DNA from: Lacrimispora saccharolytica
GTDB lineage: Bacteria > Bacillota > Clostridia > Lachnospirales > Lachnospiraceae
Reading direction: 5' to 3'
Length of the DNA stretch: 64,000 nt
Assembly (NCBI GenBank): GCA_021531795.1
Contig: JADYUL010000007.1
Span: 39,314 to 103,313, forward strand
Shown: piece by piece, positions 53,887 to 63,127 of the stretch
How the letters are laid out: the number at the start of each line of letters is the position of its first letter
Numbering within the stretch: position 1 is the stretch's first letter
Program-made: the position numbers and the translations under genes
The notes under the pieces: generated by a model
The model's input: the letters and a program-made list of their open reading frames with translations, nothing else
Database searches by the model: none
Told to the model about the DNA's origin: nothing

Positions 53887-55566
53887 ATGGACACTAAGGA
53901 TATCGATATGAAGGAAATACTATCGAAATTTTGGATAATAAATGGTTCTAGCAAGCTGTCGTTTAAGGTGTTTTTCACAACAATGATTAGTGCATTGCTA
54001 TCATATTATTTCATGATAGTAGATGGATACACGTGTCCGGATGGAATATGTGAGGGACTAACATATTATACTAATGGAGACTGGGCACTTGCAGGATGTG
54101 GGCGATGGGCAATTAGATATGTCAATGAGCTTACTTGTAATATAGTAATACCTCTGTACGTGATTTTGATGTATTGCCTATGTATATGGTTGTCGGTTGT
54201 GTTACTCAGCAAACTGTGGAAACTGAGTGATGGAGCGGTAATAATACTTGGCGCAATGATGATCGCTACTCCCACTGTTGCAGGACAGATGGGATATCCA
54301 TATACAGCTGTGGCATATGCTATAGCATGCGTTACCTCAGTTGGCGCAGTATACTTTGTGTTCAGGTGTAAAACTACCCCCGGAATTATTGGTAGTACGA
54401 TATGTGTTACATTTATGATGGGATTATACCAGAGCTACGTAGGTATGATTGCAGTCCTGGTATTGATGACGATTATCTATGATGTGTTTAGGGGAGATGA
54501 TGTAAAGACAATCCTCGTTGCTTTTGGAAAATGTGCCGCTACATCTGTCCTGGGATGTATTATCAGTACAGTTATACTTAACATAGACTTATCGGTCAGA
54601 GGCTTAAGCAGTGCTTCAAGACTGGCAATGTTTGATGTAAAGGAAATCTTTAGCTCTTTTCCACAGAGAGTACCATATGTTTATGAGAAGTACATGAATG
54701 TACTTAAGACTCCTCTTATGCACAGGAATCTTATTTACCTTGCAATAATTATTGTAACAGTTGTTGCGCTAATAATCATTGGGATTGGCTTAATTAGGGA
54801 GAAGAAGTGGGTAAGAGCTTTGCTTATTGTGCCGATGGTGTTACTCATACCGATGGCATCGAACCTAATCGGAATACTAATCCCGTATAATGGTGTTAAT
54901 TCCATGATGCAATATCAGAGCGTAATGATAGTGCCATTTATGCTTGCATGTGTGGAATATGCGCGAAGAATGAATGCGTCGGGGAATGAGTCTGGTGGGG
55001 GAGCCGGAGAACAGTTAGGACTTGCTGTGGAGGAAACTAAAAGGGTATTCGGTTTAAGAGACAATGCTCCCAGGCTAGTGAACATGGTATTACCTGCTGT
55101 TTCTCTGGTTCTTGCCGTTGTTCTGACTTGGACATATATTCTTGCAGCTAACGCCACCTTCCAGTGTTACAGATTGTCTTACAGACATATTAATAATGAG
55201 ATGCAGATGGCACTTCAGAGAGTATATCAGCTGGATGGATACGTTAAGGATGCCACAGCCATAGTTATGGGCGGTTTTCCCGATGATACAATTCTTAGGA
55301 ACTCTATGGATATCTATCAGTATGCTGAGAATATTAATTCAAATCCGGTGTTCTGGGAGGATATGCATGGGGCAACAGCTAACAGGTACAGATATTTCTT
55401 GGATTATTTCGGAGTTTATGCTCAGGATATAAGTGATGAGGAGTATCTGAATGTTGTCAACTCGGATGCTTATGCCAGGATGCCGTTGTGGCCGGAAGCA
55501 GGTTCGGTGGATATGATTGATGGATATGCTGTGATAAAGTTTAGCGATGAACCACCAAGAGAGTAA
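53887..55566 (+). CDS. GtrII-like glucosyltransferase (membrane)
   Basis: This 559-residue polytopic protein matches the GtrII family (Glucos_trans_II). It has a first membrane segment (about residues 23-43), an outward loop GDWALAGCGRWAIRYVNEL near 62-80, about nine more membrane segments up to residue 430, and a soluble outward C-terminal domain. GtrII-type proteins add glucosyl groups from polyprenyl-phosphate-glucose on the outer face, so the GtrB-like enzymes at 16531 and 22143 could supply donors. Codon use is less AT-rich than in the block to its left, and the junction lies near 53.8 kb. Confidence 0.8.
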   Translation: MDTKDIDMKEILSKFWIINGSSKLSFKVFFTTMISALLSYYFMIVDGYTCPDGICEGLTYYTNGDWALAGCGRWAIRYVNELTCNIVIPLYVILMYCLCIWLSVVLLSKLWKLSDGAVIILGAMMIATPTVAGQMGYPYTAVAYAIACVTSVGAVYFVFRCKTTPGIIGSTICVTFMMGLYQSYVGMIAVLVLMTIIYDVFRGDDVKTILVAFGKCAATSVLGCIISTVILNIDLSVRGLSSASRLAMFDVKEIFSSFPQRVPYVYEKYMNVLKTPLMHRNLIYLAIIIVTVVALIIIGIGLIREKKWVRALLIVPMVLLIPMASNLIGILIPYNGVNSMMQYQSVMIVPFMLACVEYARRMNASGNESGGGAGEQLGLAVEETKRVFGLRDNAPRLVNMVLPAVSLVLAVVLTWTYILAANATFQCYRLSYRHINNEMQMALQRVYQLDGYVKDATAIVMGGFPDDTILRNSMDIYQYAENINSNPVFWEDMHGATANRYRYFLDYFGVYAQDISDEEYLNVVNSDAYARMPLWPEAGSVDMIDGYAVIKFSDEPPRE

Positions 55567-55661
55567 CAGAGAGACTTTTGAGTTCCAAAAGAATGAATGT
55601 GTAATAATGCACTATAAGATTATTGCCACTTGCTTTTAATGAATAATTTGTAGGAGACTTA

Positions 55662-56363
55662 ATGGGAAAATATAGAAGTGAATGGAAATATAGTATAAGT
55701 ATTTCACATGCATCAAAAATAAGAGAAAGACTGGAAGCCGTGTTGGAACGGGATGTTCACGCAAAAGAGAATGGTAAATATGAAATACACAGTATGTATT
55801 TTGATGACTTTCAGAACACATGTGCCAGAGAAAACGTAGCAGGTGATGGGATAAGGTATAAATATAGAATTCGATACTATGACAATGACTCAGAGAATCT
55901 ATTTTTGGAAAAGAAGAGTAAGAACAATTCTTACTGTTACAAGCAAAGTTATAAACTAACACTTGAACAATATAATAAAATACTTGATGATGATGTTGGA
56001 GATATGCTTTGGGAGGAAAATAAACTGTTTCGGGAATTCTGTTTGGCAATTCTTACGAAGGGATTTAGACCGAAGGTTATTGTCAACTATGAGCGCGAGG
56101 CTTTTGTTGAGCCGATTTCCAATGTAAGGATAACATTTGATAGTAATATATCGGCATCAGACGATTTTGACAGGTTCGTTACGGGTGAATACTATAGAGT
56201 CCCGATAATAGATAAACACTTAAATATCCTTGAAGTGAAATTTGATGATGTTTTATCAGCACATATCCGAAAATTAATACAAGTGGAAAAGGTAAACCAA
56301 CGTTCGTTTTCGAAATATTATATGAGCCGTATATCTATTCAGGATTTCAGTGAATGCATATGA
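55662..56363 (+). CDS. VTC-domain protein (polyphosphate polymerase type)
   Basis: This 233-residue protein has the tunnel-fold VTC domain. Basic and acidic residues of the tunnel are visible in RSEWKYSIS, HSMYFDDFQNT near residue 44, YKYRIRYYD near 66, LFLEKKSKNN near 80, PKVIVNYEREAF near 134 and ILEVKFDD near 188. In yeast Vtc4 this domain makes polyphosphate from ATP; the activity of the bacterial proteins is not settled. TAGGAGAC precedes ATG 55662. It is the first of three linked genes (VTC, DUF4956, CotH) that are known to co-occur in Clostridia. Confidence 0.85.
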   Translation: MGKYRSEWKYSISISHASKIRERLEAVLERDVHAKENGKYEIHSMYFDDFQNTCARENVAGDGIRYKYRIRYYDNDSENLFLEKKSKNNSYCYKQSYKLTLEQYNKILDDDVGDMLWEENKLFREFCLAILTKGFRPKVIVNYEREAFVEPISNVRITFDSNISASDDFDRFVTGEYYRVPIIDKHLNILEVKFDDVLSAHIRKLIQVEKVNQRSFSKYYMSRISIQDFSECI

Positions 56364-56377
56364 TTAGGGAGGATGAT

Positions 56378-56941
56378 ATGATGCAGTCTTTTGTTGCAGT
56401 TTTTAATAATCTAATTAATAATTTTCGTAGTATTGAAATAGCTACATCGACAATTATGGCAGTAGTACTCGTTGTGATGATGCTATCCATATATGAATTT
56501 ATAGTATATCGATTTGTATTGCACAGAGCATTGTACAATAAAGCTTTTAATATCTGTATATCCGTTATTCCATTTTTTATTTCAACAATTATCTTATGTC
56601 TCCAGACAAATTTGGTTATCACCTTAGGTACTATTGGTGCGTTAGCAATAATAAGGTTTCGTACAGCTGTCAAGGATCCGGTGGATATGATTTTCATTTT
56701 GTGGTCAATTCACATCGGAATCACTTGCGGTTGTCAGTTATATGAGATATCAATTATAACTTCAATTGTTGTTACTCTGGTATTAATTGCATTGAATCAC
56801 GTTAGTTTTGGGACCAAATCACATGTCTTGGTTATTCATACAGATTCATTATTAAATCAAGAAGAAATTGAAGAGGTAGTAAAGAGGTATTCAAAAAAAT
56901 ATCGAGTAAAATGTCGAAATTATACGGGGGGGGGGTACTAA
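56378..56941 (+). CDS. DUF4956 membrane protein, cut short by a poly-G frameshift
   Basis: I start the gene at ATG 56378 (or 56381), 5-8 bases after TAGGGAGG at 56365-56372, rather than at ATG 56354. The 187-residue product has four membrane helices (about residues 20-125) and a conserved GTIGALAIIRFRTAVKDP block near 85-102, as in DUF4956 proteins. The frame ends at 56941, right after a run of ten G. If one G is removed the frame reads on as TNFVYELNTNEATTL through RFSLMEYEPDDIL to a stop at 57056, giving the usual length and a conserved end. The present sequence is thus a shifted version of a longer protein. The cause could be slippage (phase variation) or a sequencing error. Confidence 0.83.
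   Translation: MMQSFVAVFNNLINNFRSIEIATSTIMAVVLVVMMLSIYEFIVYRFVLHRALYNKAFNICISVIPFFISTIILCLQTNLVITLGTIGALAIIRFRTAVKDPVDMIFILWSIHIGITCGCQLYEISIITSIVVTLVLIALNHVSFGTKSHVLVIHTDSLLNQEEIEEVVKRYSKKYRVKCRNYTGGGY
56926..56935 (+). repeat. Homopolymer tract of ten G that decides the reading frame
   Basis: Ten consecutive G at 56926-56935 lie in the DUF4956 gene. With ten G the frame stops at 56941; with nine G it continues to 57056. Such a run is rare in this AT-rich window and is of the length known to slip during replication. No other G run of similar length was noticed in the window. Confidence 0.85.
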
Positions 56942-57033
56942 CTTTGTTTATGAACTAAATACAAATGAGGCGACTACTCTATCTGAACAAATCTCTAAAA
57001 TTGATACAGTAAATAGATTTTCACTTATGGAGT

Positions 57034-58755
57034 ATGAGCCGGATGACATTTTGTAGATTAGGATATTTTAAGTATATATATGTATTACTGGTAGTGGGAT
57101 GTATACTGCTTGCATTAGTAATGTATTCTTCTACAGGTAAGCCTGTTATTGCTGATGATGTCGAGGAATTGAATTTCTCTGCAGAATCAGGATTCTACGA
57201 AGATGAATTTGACTTATATATCGATGCGGTTGGTGGAACAGTATTTTACACTCTGGATGGTTCGACACCAACATGCCAATCAAATAAATATACTGGTCCA
57301 ATTCATATTTCTGATGCTTCTAATAATGAAAATGTATATTCTACAAGAACAGATATATCATCAGGGTTTCAGAAGGAATTGATTGAAGAGTATAGCCTTT
57401 TTTATGAAGATCCACAATATGTGATACCGGATTATAGTGTTGATAAATGTACAGTTGTGAGAGCAGTAATATACTATGGAAATGACCGGTACAGTAAAGT
57501 TAAGTCTGCGTCGTATTTTGTTGGATTTGATGATAAGAATGGTTATGATGATATAAATACAGTGAGCATTGTTACAGATCCGGATAATCTGTTTGGGTAC
57601 GAGAATGGTATATATGTAACGGGCAAAACATTTGATGAATACTTCAATACTCACTTAAAAGATGATTCTGTGTTCTATCAGTGGTGGGCGTGGGAAGGAA
57701 ATTATTCACTGAGAGGCAGAGAGCAAGAAAGAACAGCCAGCATCCAGTTTTTTGATGAAAAAGGAAGACTGAAGTTGTCACAAATGACCGGAATTAGAAT
57801 ACATGGTGGAGCAAGTAGGGCTTTCTCGCAGAAAAGCATGAATTTGTACTCACGTGAAGAGTACAATGGCAAAGACTATTTTCAGAATTATTTATTTGAC
57901 AATGACTATTTGCCTCATACAGTTACAATTAACGTATGTGGTGAGGATGCATATAGTAAAATGCGGGATTGTTTGTTTAATCGACTCGTTAGGAATCTAA
58001 ATGTATCAACAATGAATTTTGAACCATATAATCTGTTTTTGGATGGAGAATACTGGGGATTCGGATGGATAACTGACAAGTATGACAAAGAGTTCGTCCA
58101 TAATAGATATGGTATTGATACAGATAATGTAATAATGATTAAGAATAACGTATTGAGTGAAGGTGAGGATGGCGACTACGAGTTATATAGTGACATGCTA
58201 GACTTCTGTTCAAATGCTGATATGACAGACAATAATAATTTTTATATTGCCAGTCAGTTGATAGATATGGAGAGTTATTTGGATTACTACGCTTCTATGA
58301 TATATGTTGCTCGGTGTGGAGACTGGCCACAAGGAAATGTTGCTTTATGGAGAAGTAGGAAAATTGGTAATGAAAAGTATTGTGATGGAAAATGGCGATG
58401 GATGGTGTTCGATCTTTATACCACGAGTATGGAAGAAGAACTAGCAGATGAGGATACAATTAATTCGGCGATGAATGATTCTCCTATGTTTGCAAATCTT
58501 ATGCAAAATGATATGTTTCGTACGGCATTTTTGGATAAGTTGTTGCTTTTGTCTGATTCCACATTCAATGTTGATACTGTAAATAGAGAAATAAAAGAAA
58601 TAAGAGAGATTCTTGATTCGGCGATGGAAAATAATATTAGCAGATATTATGGAGAAGGCAAATATTCACTTTATTTTGACGAAGTTGAGTCTATAGAGAA
58701 TTTTTTTGAAAAAAGGGGAACTTATATAAAGGATTTAGTTGGGGAATATAGGTAA
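57034..58755 (+). CDS. CotH-family kinase-like surface protein with chitobiase-like domain
   Basis: This 573-residue protein has an N-terminal membrane anchor (residues 10-30). A small domain at about 40-100 contains GGTVFYTLDGSTPTCQSNKY, the pattern of the C-terminal chitobiase/hexosaminidase domain. A CotH kinase-like domain at about 200-570 contains GIRIHGGASRAFSQKSMNLY near 250, WGFGWITDKYDKEF near 344 and WRWMVFDLYTTSMEE near 455. CotH proteins phosphorylate spore-coat proteins in Bacillus. Here the anchor suggests an extracytoplasmic enzyme. ATG 57034 overlaps the 3' end of the restored DUF4956 frame; ATG 57043 is an alternative. Substrate unknown. Confidence 0.85.
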   Translation: MSRMTFCRLGYFKYIYVLLVVGCILLALVMYSSTGKPVIADDVEELNFSAESGFYEDEFDLYIDAVGGTVFYTLDGSTPTCQSNKYTGPIHISDASNNENVYSTRTDISSGFQKELIEEYSLFYEDPQYVIPDYSVDKCTVVRAVIYYGNDRYSKVKSASYFVGFDDKNGYDDINTVSIVTDPDNLFGYENGIYVTGKTFDEYFNTHLKDDSVFYQWWAWEGNYSLRGREQERTASIQFFDEKGRLKLSQMTGIRIHGGASRAFSQKSMNLYSREEYNGKDYFQNYLFDNDYLPHTVTINVCGEDAYSKMRDCLFNRLVRNLNVSTMNFEPYNLFLDGEYWGFGWITDKYDKEFVHNRYGIDTDNVIMIKNNVLSEGEDGDYELYSDMLDFCSNADMTDNNNFYIASQLIDMESYLDYYASMIYVARCGDWPQGNVALWRSRKIGNEKYCDGKWRWMVFDLYTTSMEEELADEDTINSAMNDSPMFANLMQNDMFRTAFLDKLLLLSDSTFNVDTVNREIKEIREILDSAMENNISRYYGEGKYSLYFDEVESIENFFEKRGTYIKDLVGEYR

Positions 58756-58789
58756 TGTCTTTTATTTCTCAAATTTGAATTGATGAAAC

Positions 58790-59080
58790 ATGCCTTACTA
58801 TGAATATTCGATTCATAAAACAATATTCGTGGAGGATAGTCTGAGAAATAGAACTAAGATCGTAATCATCCTGCTAGGCGTAATGGCGCTGGCGGGATTG
58901 ATGTATATTGATAGTATTGAACATATGAAGGATTATGATCCGTCGGTGGCTTACCGCGTGGGGGATGAGATAATCGATACCTATGTGGTGGGTGATGAAC
59001 ATTATCTGTTCCTGCCGTCTTGGGCAGGGATGTTCGGTGAAATAGTATATGGAGCAGAATTCAACAAAAACATTGGTTGA
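58790..59080 (+). CDS. Small membrane protein, possible truncated N-terminus of a larger CotH-type protein
   Basis: This 96-residue frame has one membrane segment (about residues 24-42) and then a short outward part with EHYLFLPSWAGMFG near 72. The LFLPSWA stretch resembles the beginning of large CotH-type surface proteins, which continue for several hundred residues. Here the frame ends at 59080, inside the start of the next GT4 gene, and no continuation is found. It is therefore either a truncated relic or a short accessory protein; the ribosome site is weak. I cannot choose between these from sequence. Confidence 0.5.
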   Translation: MPYYEYSIHKTIFVEDSLRNRTKIVIILLGVMALAGLMYIDSIEHMKDYDPSVAYRVGDEIIDTYVVGDEHYLFLPSWAGMFGEIVYGAEFNKNIG

Positions 59081-60308
59081 AATAAATACGGTAGTGAATA
59101 ACAGCACAGGCAGGATAATGCATGACATTCAGAGGGAGGCGGACACATCAGGGATGGAGACTCTCTCTATTGTTGGCAGGAGGCATATATATACTGATGT
59201 GCCTTGTGTAAAGTTCGGTAATGCAATGTCTTTCTGGACTCATATTATCTGGACGACACTGACTGACAGGCATGGGCTGGAGCCGATCCTTTCTGTCTTG
59301 TATACGCGGAGGATGGTGCGAAGGATACGGGAGGCAAATCCTGATATTATTCATCTTCACAATATTCATGGCTATTATCTCCACTATCCGACACTTATGA
59401 AGTATCTGGCTTATGAGTATAAGGGTAAGATTATATGGACCTTCCATGACCTGTGGCCTATTACCGGTCATTGTCCACACTATATTGCAGTAAACTGCAA
59501 GAAGTGGATGACCGGATGCAATCATTGCCCCAATAAGAAGAGATATCCGGTGAGTCTGGGATTGGATGGTTCACGAAAGAATTATGAGATAAAGAAGGAG
59601 CTATTTACTTCACTAAGTAATCTTACTATCACTGTTCCTTCAGAGTGGATGGCTTCTCAGGTCAGACAGTCGTTTATGGGGAAGTATCCTGTTGAGGTTA
59701 TTCATAATGGAATTGATACTGTGGCCTTTGATCATAATAGGTTAATTACTGGCTTGGATATTGAGAGTAATAAATGTGCCGATGAAACAGCGTGCTCTGA
59801 CAAAAAGATCCTTCTCTCCGTAGCAAGCATATGGGACGAAAGGAAGGGGCTGAAGGACCTTGTTGCCCTGTCAGACAAACTGAGTGATGATTATGTGATG
59901 GTAATCGTGGGGCTAAGTAAGCATCAGATTAGCAGGCTTCCTAAGGGCGTAATCGGTATTACACGTACTGAGAATATAGACGAGCTTGTATCGCTATACA
60001 GTAGAGCAAATATCTTCATTAATCCTTCGCTAGAGGAATCGTTCTCGCTTGTGACAGTCGAGGCGCTAAGCTGTGGCTGCCCATGTATTGTACTCGATAC
60101 ATCGGCCGTGGCTGAACTTGTTAATGACGATAATGGAGTGGTTCTTCATAGTCATAAGCCGGAAGATTATCTTGATGCAATAAAAAGCATAGAGAATAGA
60201 GGATATAGCAGAGAAAGTGTGAGAGCAACGGCACTAAAGTATGATAATAGGTATATGCTTGAGGGATATATGAGATTGTACGGAGAAGTACTAAAGGATG
60301 AATCTTAA
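59049..60308 (+). CDS. GT4 family glycosyltransferase (WcaC-like, Cys-rich)
   Basis: This 419-residue GT-B enzyme begins KTLVEINTVVNNSTGRIMHD, the N-terminal pattern of WcaC-like transferases. FHDLWPITGHCPHY is near residue 135 and a Cys cluster (GCNHCPNKKRYP) near 157. The C-terminal half has LLSVASIWDERKGLKDLV near 255 and the E-x7-E motif in ESFSLVTVEALSCGCPCIVL near 327. It is complete, including the start that overlaps the small frame upstream. Its stop overlaps the next ATG by 11 bases. It is the same type as the gene at 19198-20427. Confidence 0.92.
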   Translation: MEQNSTKTLVEINTVVNNSTGRIMHDIQREADTSGMETLSIVGRRHIYTDVPCVKFGNAMSFWTHIIWTTLTDRHGLEPILSVLYTRRMVRRIREANPDIIHLHNIHGYYLHYPTLMKYLAYEYKGKIIWTFHDLWPITGHCPHYIAVNCKKWMTGCNHCPNKKRYPVSLGLDGSRKNYEIKKELFTSLSNLTITVPSEWMASQVRQSFMGKYPVEVIHNGIDTVAFDHNRLITGLDIESNKCADETACSDKKILLSVASIWDERKGLKDLVALSDKLSDDYVMVIVGLSKHQISRLPKGVIGITRTENIDELVSLYSRANIFINPSLEESFSLVTVEALSCGCPCIVLDTSAVAELVNDDNGVVLHSHKPEDYLDAIKSIENRGYSRESVRATALKYDNRYMLEGYMRLYGEVLKDES

Positions 60309-61755
60309 GGACACTTGCAAAAAGAACAGAATACTGATTGGCGTTATTATTGCGGCGGCCTTTGTGATGGCGTTTGTTTATAATGTATTAACACCATATA
60401 TGTCCGATGATCTGTGGTATCATCCCGGAGAGTGGATATCCTTTGGAGAGGTCTGGGCAAAGACATGGACCAACTATATGACGTGGAACGGCAGACTGGT
60501 GCCGCAATACCTTATGGCATTGTCACTCAATGTTCCTAAGATGCTCTTTAATATTGTCAACAGCCTGATGTTTGTGGCACTCGGATGGTTGATATATTTT
60601 AATATTATCTATAAAAAGACCATAGTAAATGCCGGACAAATGATTAAACCATTCATGCTTTCGCTGATATATCTTGCATTGTGGAATCTGGGGATTGACC
60701 CGGGGCAGACATTGCTGTGGATTGGTGGTGCGTGCAATTACCTGTGGGCCACCGTGATAAGTCTGGGATTCATGACACTTTATAGATTCTTACTGGATAG
60801 GGAGAGTGTATCTGAACGCACAGCATTACCTTATGCCTTACTGATGCTTATTCTTGGTTTTCTTGCCGGATTCTGTAATGAGAATACATCCGGCGCAATT
60901 ATGCTGCTTACGGTATATTATGCCGTAGTATTCATGATAGGTAAAGAGACAAAGCATTATCTCAATATCCGGAAGCTTCCATTATGGGCTTATTGCGGAA
61001 TTATAGGTGAAATACTCGGATTGATCGGTCTTGTGGTCTCTCCGGGCGGTAAGATCCGTCTCGAGCAGAATCTTGCTGATGAATCCAATACCGGCATGCT
61101 GGCATATCTGGGCAGACTGCTTAAGCTCAATGATTATGTACTTGAGTATCTCTGGGCGCCATGCTTAGCAATCATTGTTCTGATTGTATATATGTGTGTA
61201 TGCAGGAACGTTGACAACTCGGAAAACTATGATCAGGACGGCAAAGAAAAGCCAATATCGCAGATAAGAAGACTGCTATTATTTGAGCCTGCAGCCTACA
61301 TCCTGGCATCCATCGCAGCAATCTATGTGCTTCTTGCCACGACCACACCCATGCCAAGAGCATTATTTGGTGCACAGGTGCTTCTCTTCATTGCCTGTGG
61401 GAAACTGATAGTGAGCCTGTGGGAAGTTAGTTGGGTGAAGACGTTTTTCGTTAGCCTTGTCGTTGGATGGGTGCTTTTTACAGGTATTAATTATGTGGAA
61501 AATGCCGCGAATCTGGTGCGTATTAACCGCGAGCTTGATGAGCGCGAGGCCCTAATTGAAGAGCAACGCGGTGCGGACGTGGTGGTGGTGCCGAGGCTTC
61601 GCACGGAGTGGGACAATAAGTACACCTTTATCTATCCGAACGACCTGACGGACGATCCGGAGAATGAGCGCAATGTGTCCACCCGCATCTACTATGACCT
61701 GAATTGCATTGTGGCCATGGACCGTGAGGAGTGGGAGCAAACCACAGAAGAATAA
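60298..61755 (+). CDS. DUF6056 polytopic membrane protein (GT-C-like)
   Basis: This 485-residue protein has about ten membrane helices. Near the N-terminus it reads YMSDDLWYHPGEWISFGEVW (about residues 35-55), followed by WNGRLVPQYLMALSL, the hallmark of DUF6056 proteins, whose S-D-D loop is like the acidic loop of GT-C enzymes. Function is unknown; a role in glycan transfer outside the membrane is inferred. The last ~85 codons (from about 61500) are clearly GC-richer than the rest and use CGC and GAG codons, and this shift continues into the next gene. It overlaps the upstream GT4 gene. Confidence 0.8.
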   Translation: MNLKDTCKKNRILIGVIIAAAFVMAFVYNVLTPYMSDDLWYHPGEWISFGEVWAKTWTNYMTWNGRLVPQYLMALSLNVPKMLFNIVNSLMFVALGWLIYFNIIYKKTIVNAGQMIKPFMLSLIYLALWNLGIDPGQTLLWIGGACNYLWATVISLGFMTLYRFLLDRESVSERTALPYALLMLILGFLAGFCNENTSGAIMLLTVYYAVVFMIGKETKHYLNIRKLPLWAYCGIIGEILGLIGLVVSPGGKIRLEQNLADESNTGMLAYLGRLLKLNDYVLEYLWAPCLAIIVLIVYMCVCRNVDNSENYDQDGKEKPISQIRRLLLFEPAAYILASIAAIYVLLATTTPMPRALFGAQVLLFIACGKLIVSLWEVSWVKTFFVSLVVGWVLFTGINYVENAANLVRINRELDEREALIEEQRGADVVVVPRLRTEWDNKYTFIYPNDLTDDPENERNVSTRIYYDLNCIVAMDREEWEQTTEE

Positions 61756-61768
61756 GGAACTTTAGGAA

Positions 61769-62893
61769 ATGAACATAATCTTCACAACCATATCCATGAG
61801 GGGTGGAGGAACAGAGCGAGTCATATCGATTCTGGCCAACCGCTTGGTTAACCGCGGACACAACGTCACCATCCTCATGATTGCGGATCCGACAATTGAA
61901 TACAACCTGGATGAGCGCGTCCAAACCCTGGGTATCACCGACACGGTTGGCGGCAGCATGTCAGGTAGGATTAAGCGCCTGAGAGAGATAAGGCGGATCG
62001 TGAAGGAAGCATGTCGGCATATCACGGCGGACTCTTGCATTGAGGCAAATGGTGACACCCGTGTCATTGCTATGGGTACGGTTGCGAGCATGTTCACGCT
62101 TCTGGCGACCCTGGGGCTTCGCGTTCCCATCATTATCTCCGAGCGCAACGACCCTAACCGCCTGAATCACCGCCCGATTAAGCCAATCGAAAGAATGCTG
62201 CGCGACCTGCTTTACGCTCGCGCTGCGCGGATTGTGCTTCAGACAAGGGATGCCATATCCTGCTTCAGCGGCAAAACCGCCCGCAACTGTGTTATTATCC
62301 CCAATCCACTTCCTGAGGCTATGCCGGCTCCGGGTGATGTGAACAAACGTGCTAAATCAATCATTACGGCCGGTCGACTGACCGAGCAGAAGAACCATAA
62401 GCTTCTGATAGAAGTGTTTGGACGTATTGCGGATATATTGCCGGAATATGAACTTAAGATATTCGGCAAGGGTGAACTTGAGGACGAGCTACAGAAGCTA
62501 ATAAATGAGAGGGGGCTTGGAGAACGGGCTCATCTGTGTGGCTTCAGCAACAACCTCTACGGTGAGCTTGCTTCCGGTGGAATATATGTATCTTCTTCAG
62601 ACTGGGAAGGTATATCCAATTCGCTTATGGAGGCTCTTGCGATGGGAATACCTACTGTTGCAACCGACTGCCCCATGGGAGGCTCGCGTATGTGTATTCG
62701 CGATGGTGAGAATGGCTTCCTGGTAGAACCCGGTGATGCAGATGCCATGGCTGACAGGATTATTCACCTGGCAACCGATTCTCAACTTGCTTTACGCATA
62801 TCACAGTCGGCCGTAGCCATCCGCGACGAATTCTCGGTTGATAAGATCCTGGATATGTGGTTACGGTCAAATGAAAAACTAACTTCTAGTTGA
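61769..62893 (+). CDS. GT4 family glycosyltransferase
   Basis: This 374-residue GT-B enzyme begins MNIIFTTISMRGGGTERVIS, typical of GT4 glycan transferases, and has SIITAGRLTEQKNHKLLIEV near residue 190, KIFGKGELEDELQKL near 231 and the E-x7-E motif in EGISNSLMEALAMGIPTVAT near 279. It is complete and ends the run of + strand genes. Bases 61769 to about 62340 are GC-richer than the rest of the gene, so it may be a recombinant of two related alleles. No T-run terminator was seen just after its stop. Confidence 0.92.
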   Translation: MNIIFTTISMRGGGTERVISILANRLVNRGHNVTILMIADPTIEYNLDERVQTLGITDTVGGSMSGRIKRLREIRRIVKEACRHITADSCIEANGDTRVIAMGTVASMFTLLATLGLRVPIIISERNDPNRLNHRPIKPIERMLRDLLYARAARIVLQTRDAISCFSGKTARNCVIIPNPLPEAMPAPGDVNKRAKSIITAGRLTEQKNHKLLIEVFGRIADILPEYELKIFGKGELEDELQKLINERGLGERAHLCGFSNNLYGELASGGIYVSSSDWEGISNSLMEALAMGIPTVATDCPMGGSRMCIRDGENGFLVEPGDADAMADRIIHLATDSQLALRISQSAVAIRDEFSVDKILDMWLRSNEKLTSS

Positions 62894-63127
62894 CCCTATA
62901 AAAATGGTCTCTATGACGTTTTTGAGGAATAAAAACCTAAAATTATACCTTGGAGAGACCTAAAAAGCGTGTTAAAATCGGTATATCGATTCTGTTTGTT
63001 TGCATAGCAAACAGACGACTGGAGCAGCTTGAGAAAAAATAAATTCCACCCGTCTTAATGACTTTTTTGATGAGATTTTTGCTTCGAGTGGTTATCTGTC
63101 TGCTCTATGTTTTAGATTAAGTGGCTA
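62894..63127. other. Gene-free right border of the polysaccharide run
   Basis: These 234 bases carry no gene. Visible structure is a 7-base inverted repeat GGTCTCT/AGAGACC (62906-62912 and 62954-62960) and a hairpin with GTTTGC/GCAAAC arms and an ATA loop at 62998-63012. Neither has the T-run of a standard terminator, though transcription of the locus must end near here because the following genes are on the - strand. Confidence 0.45.
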
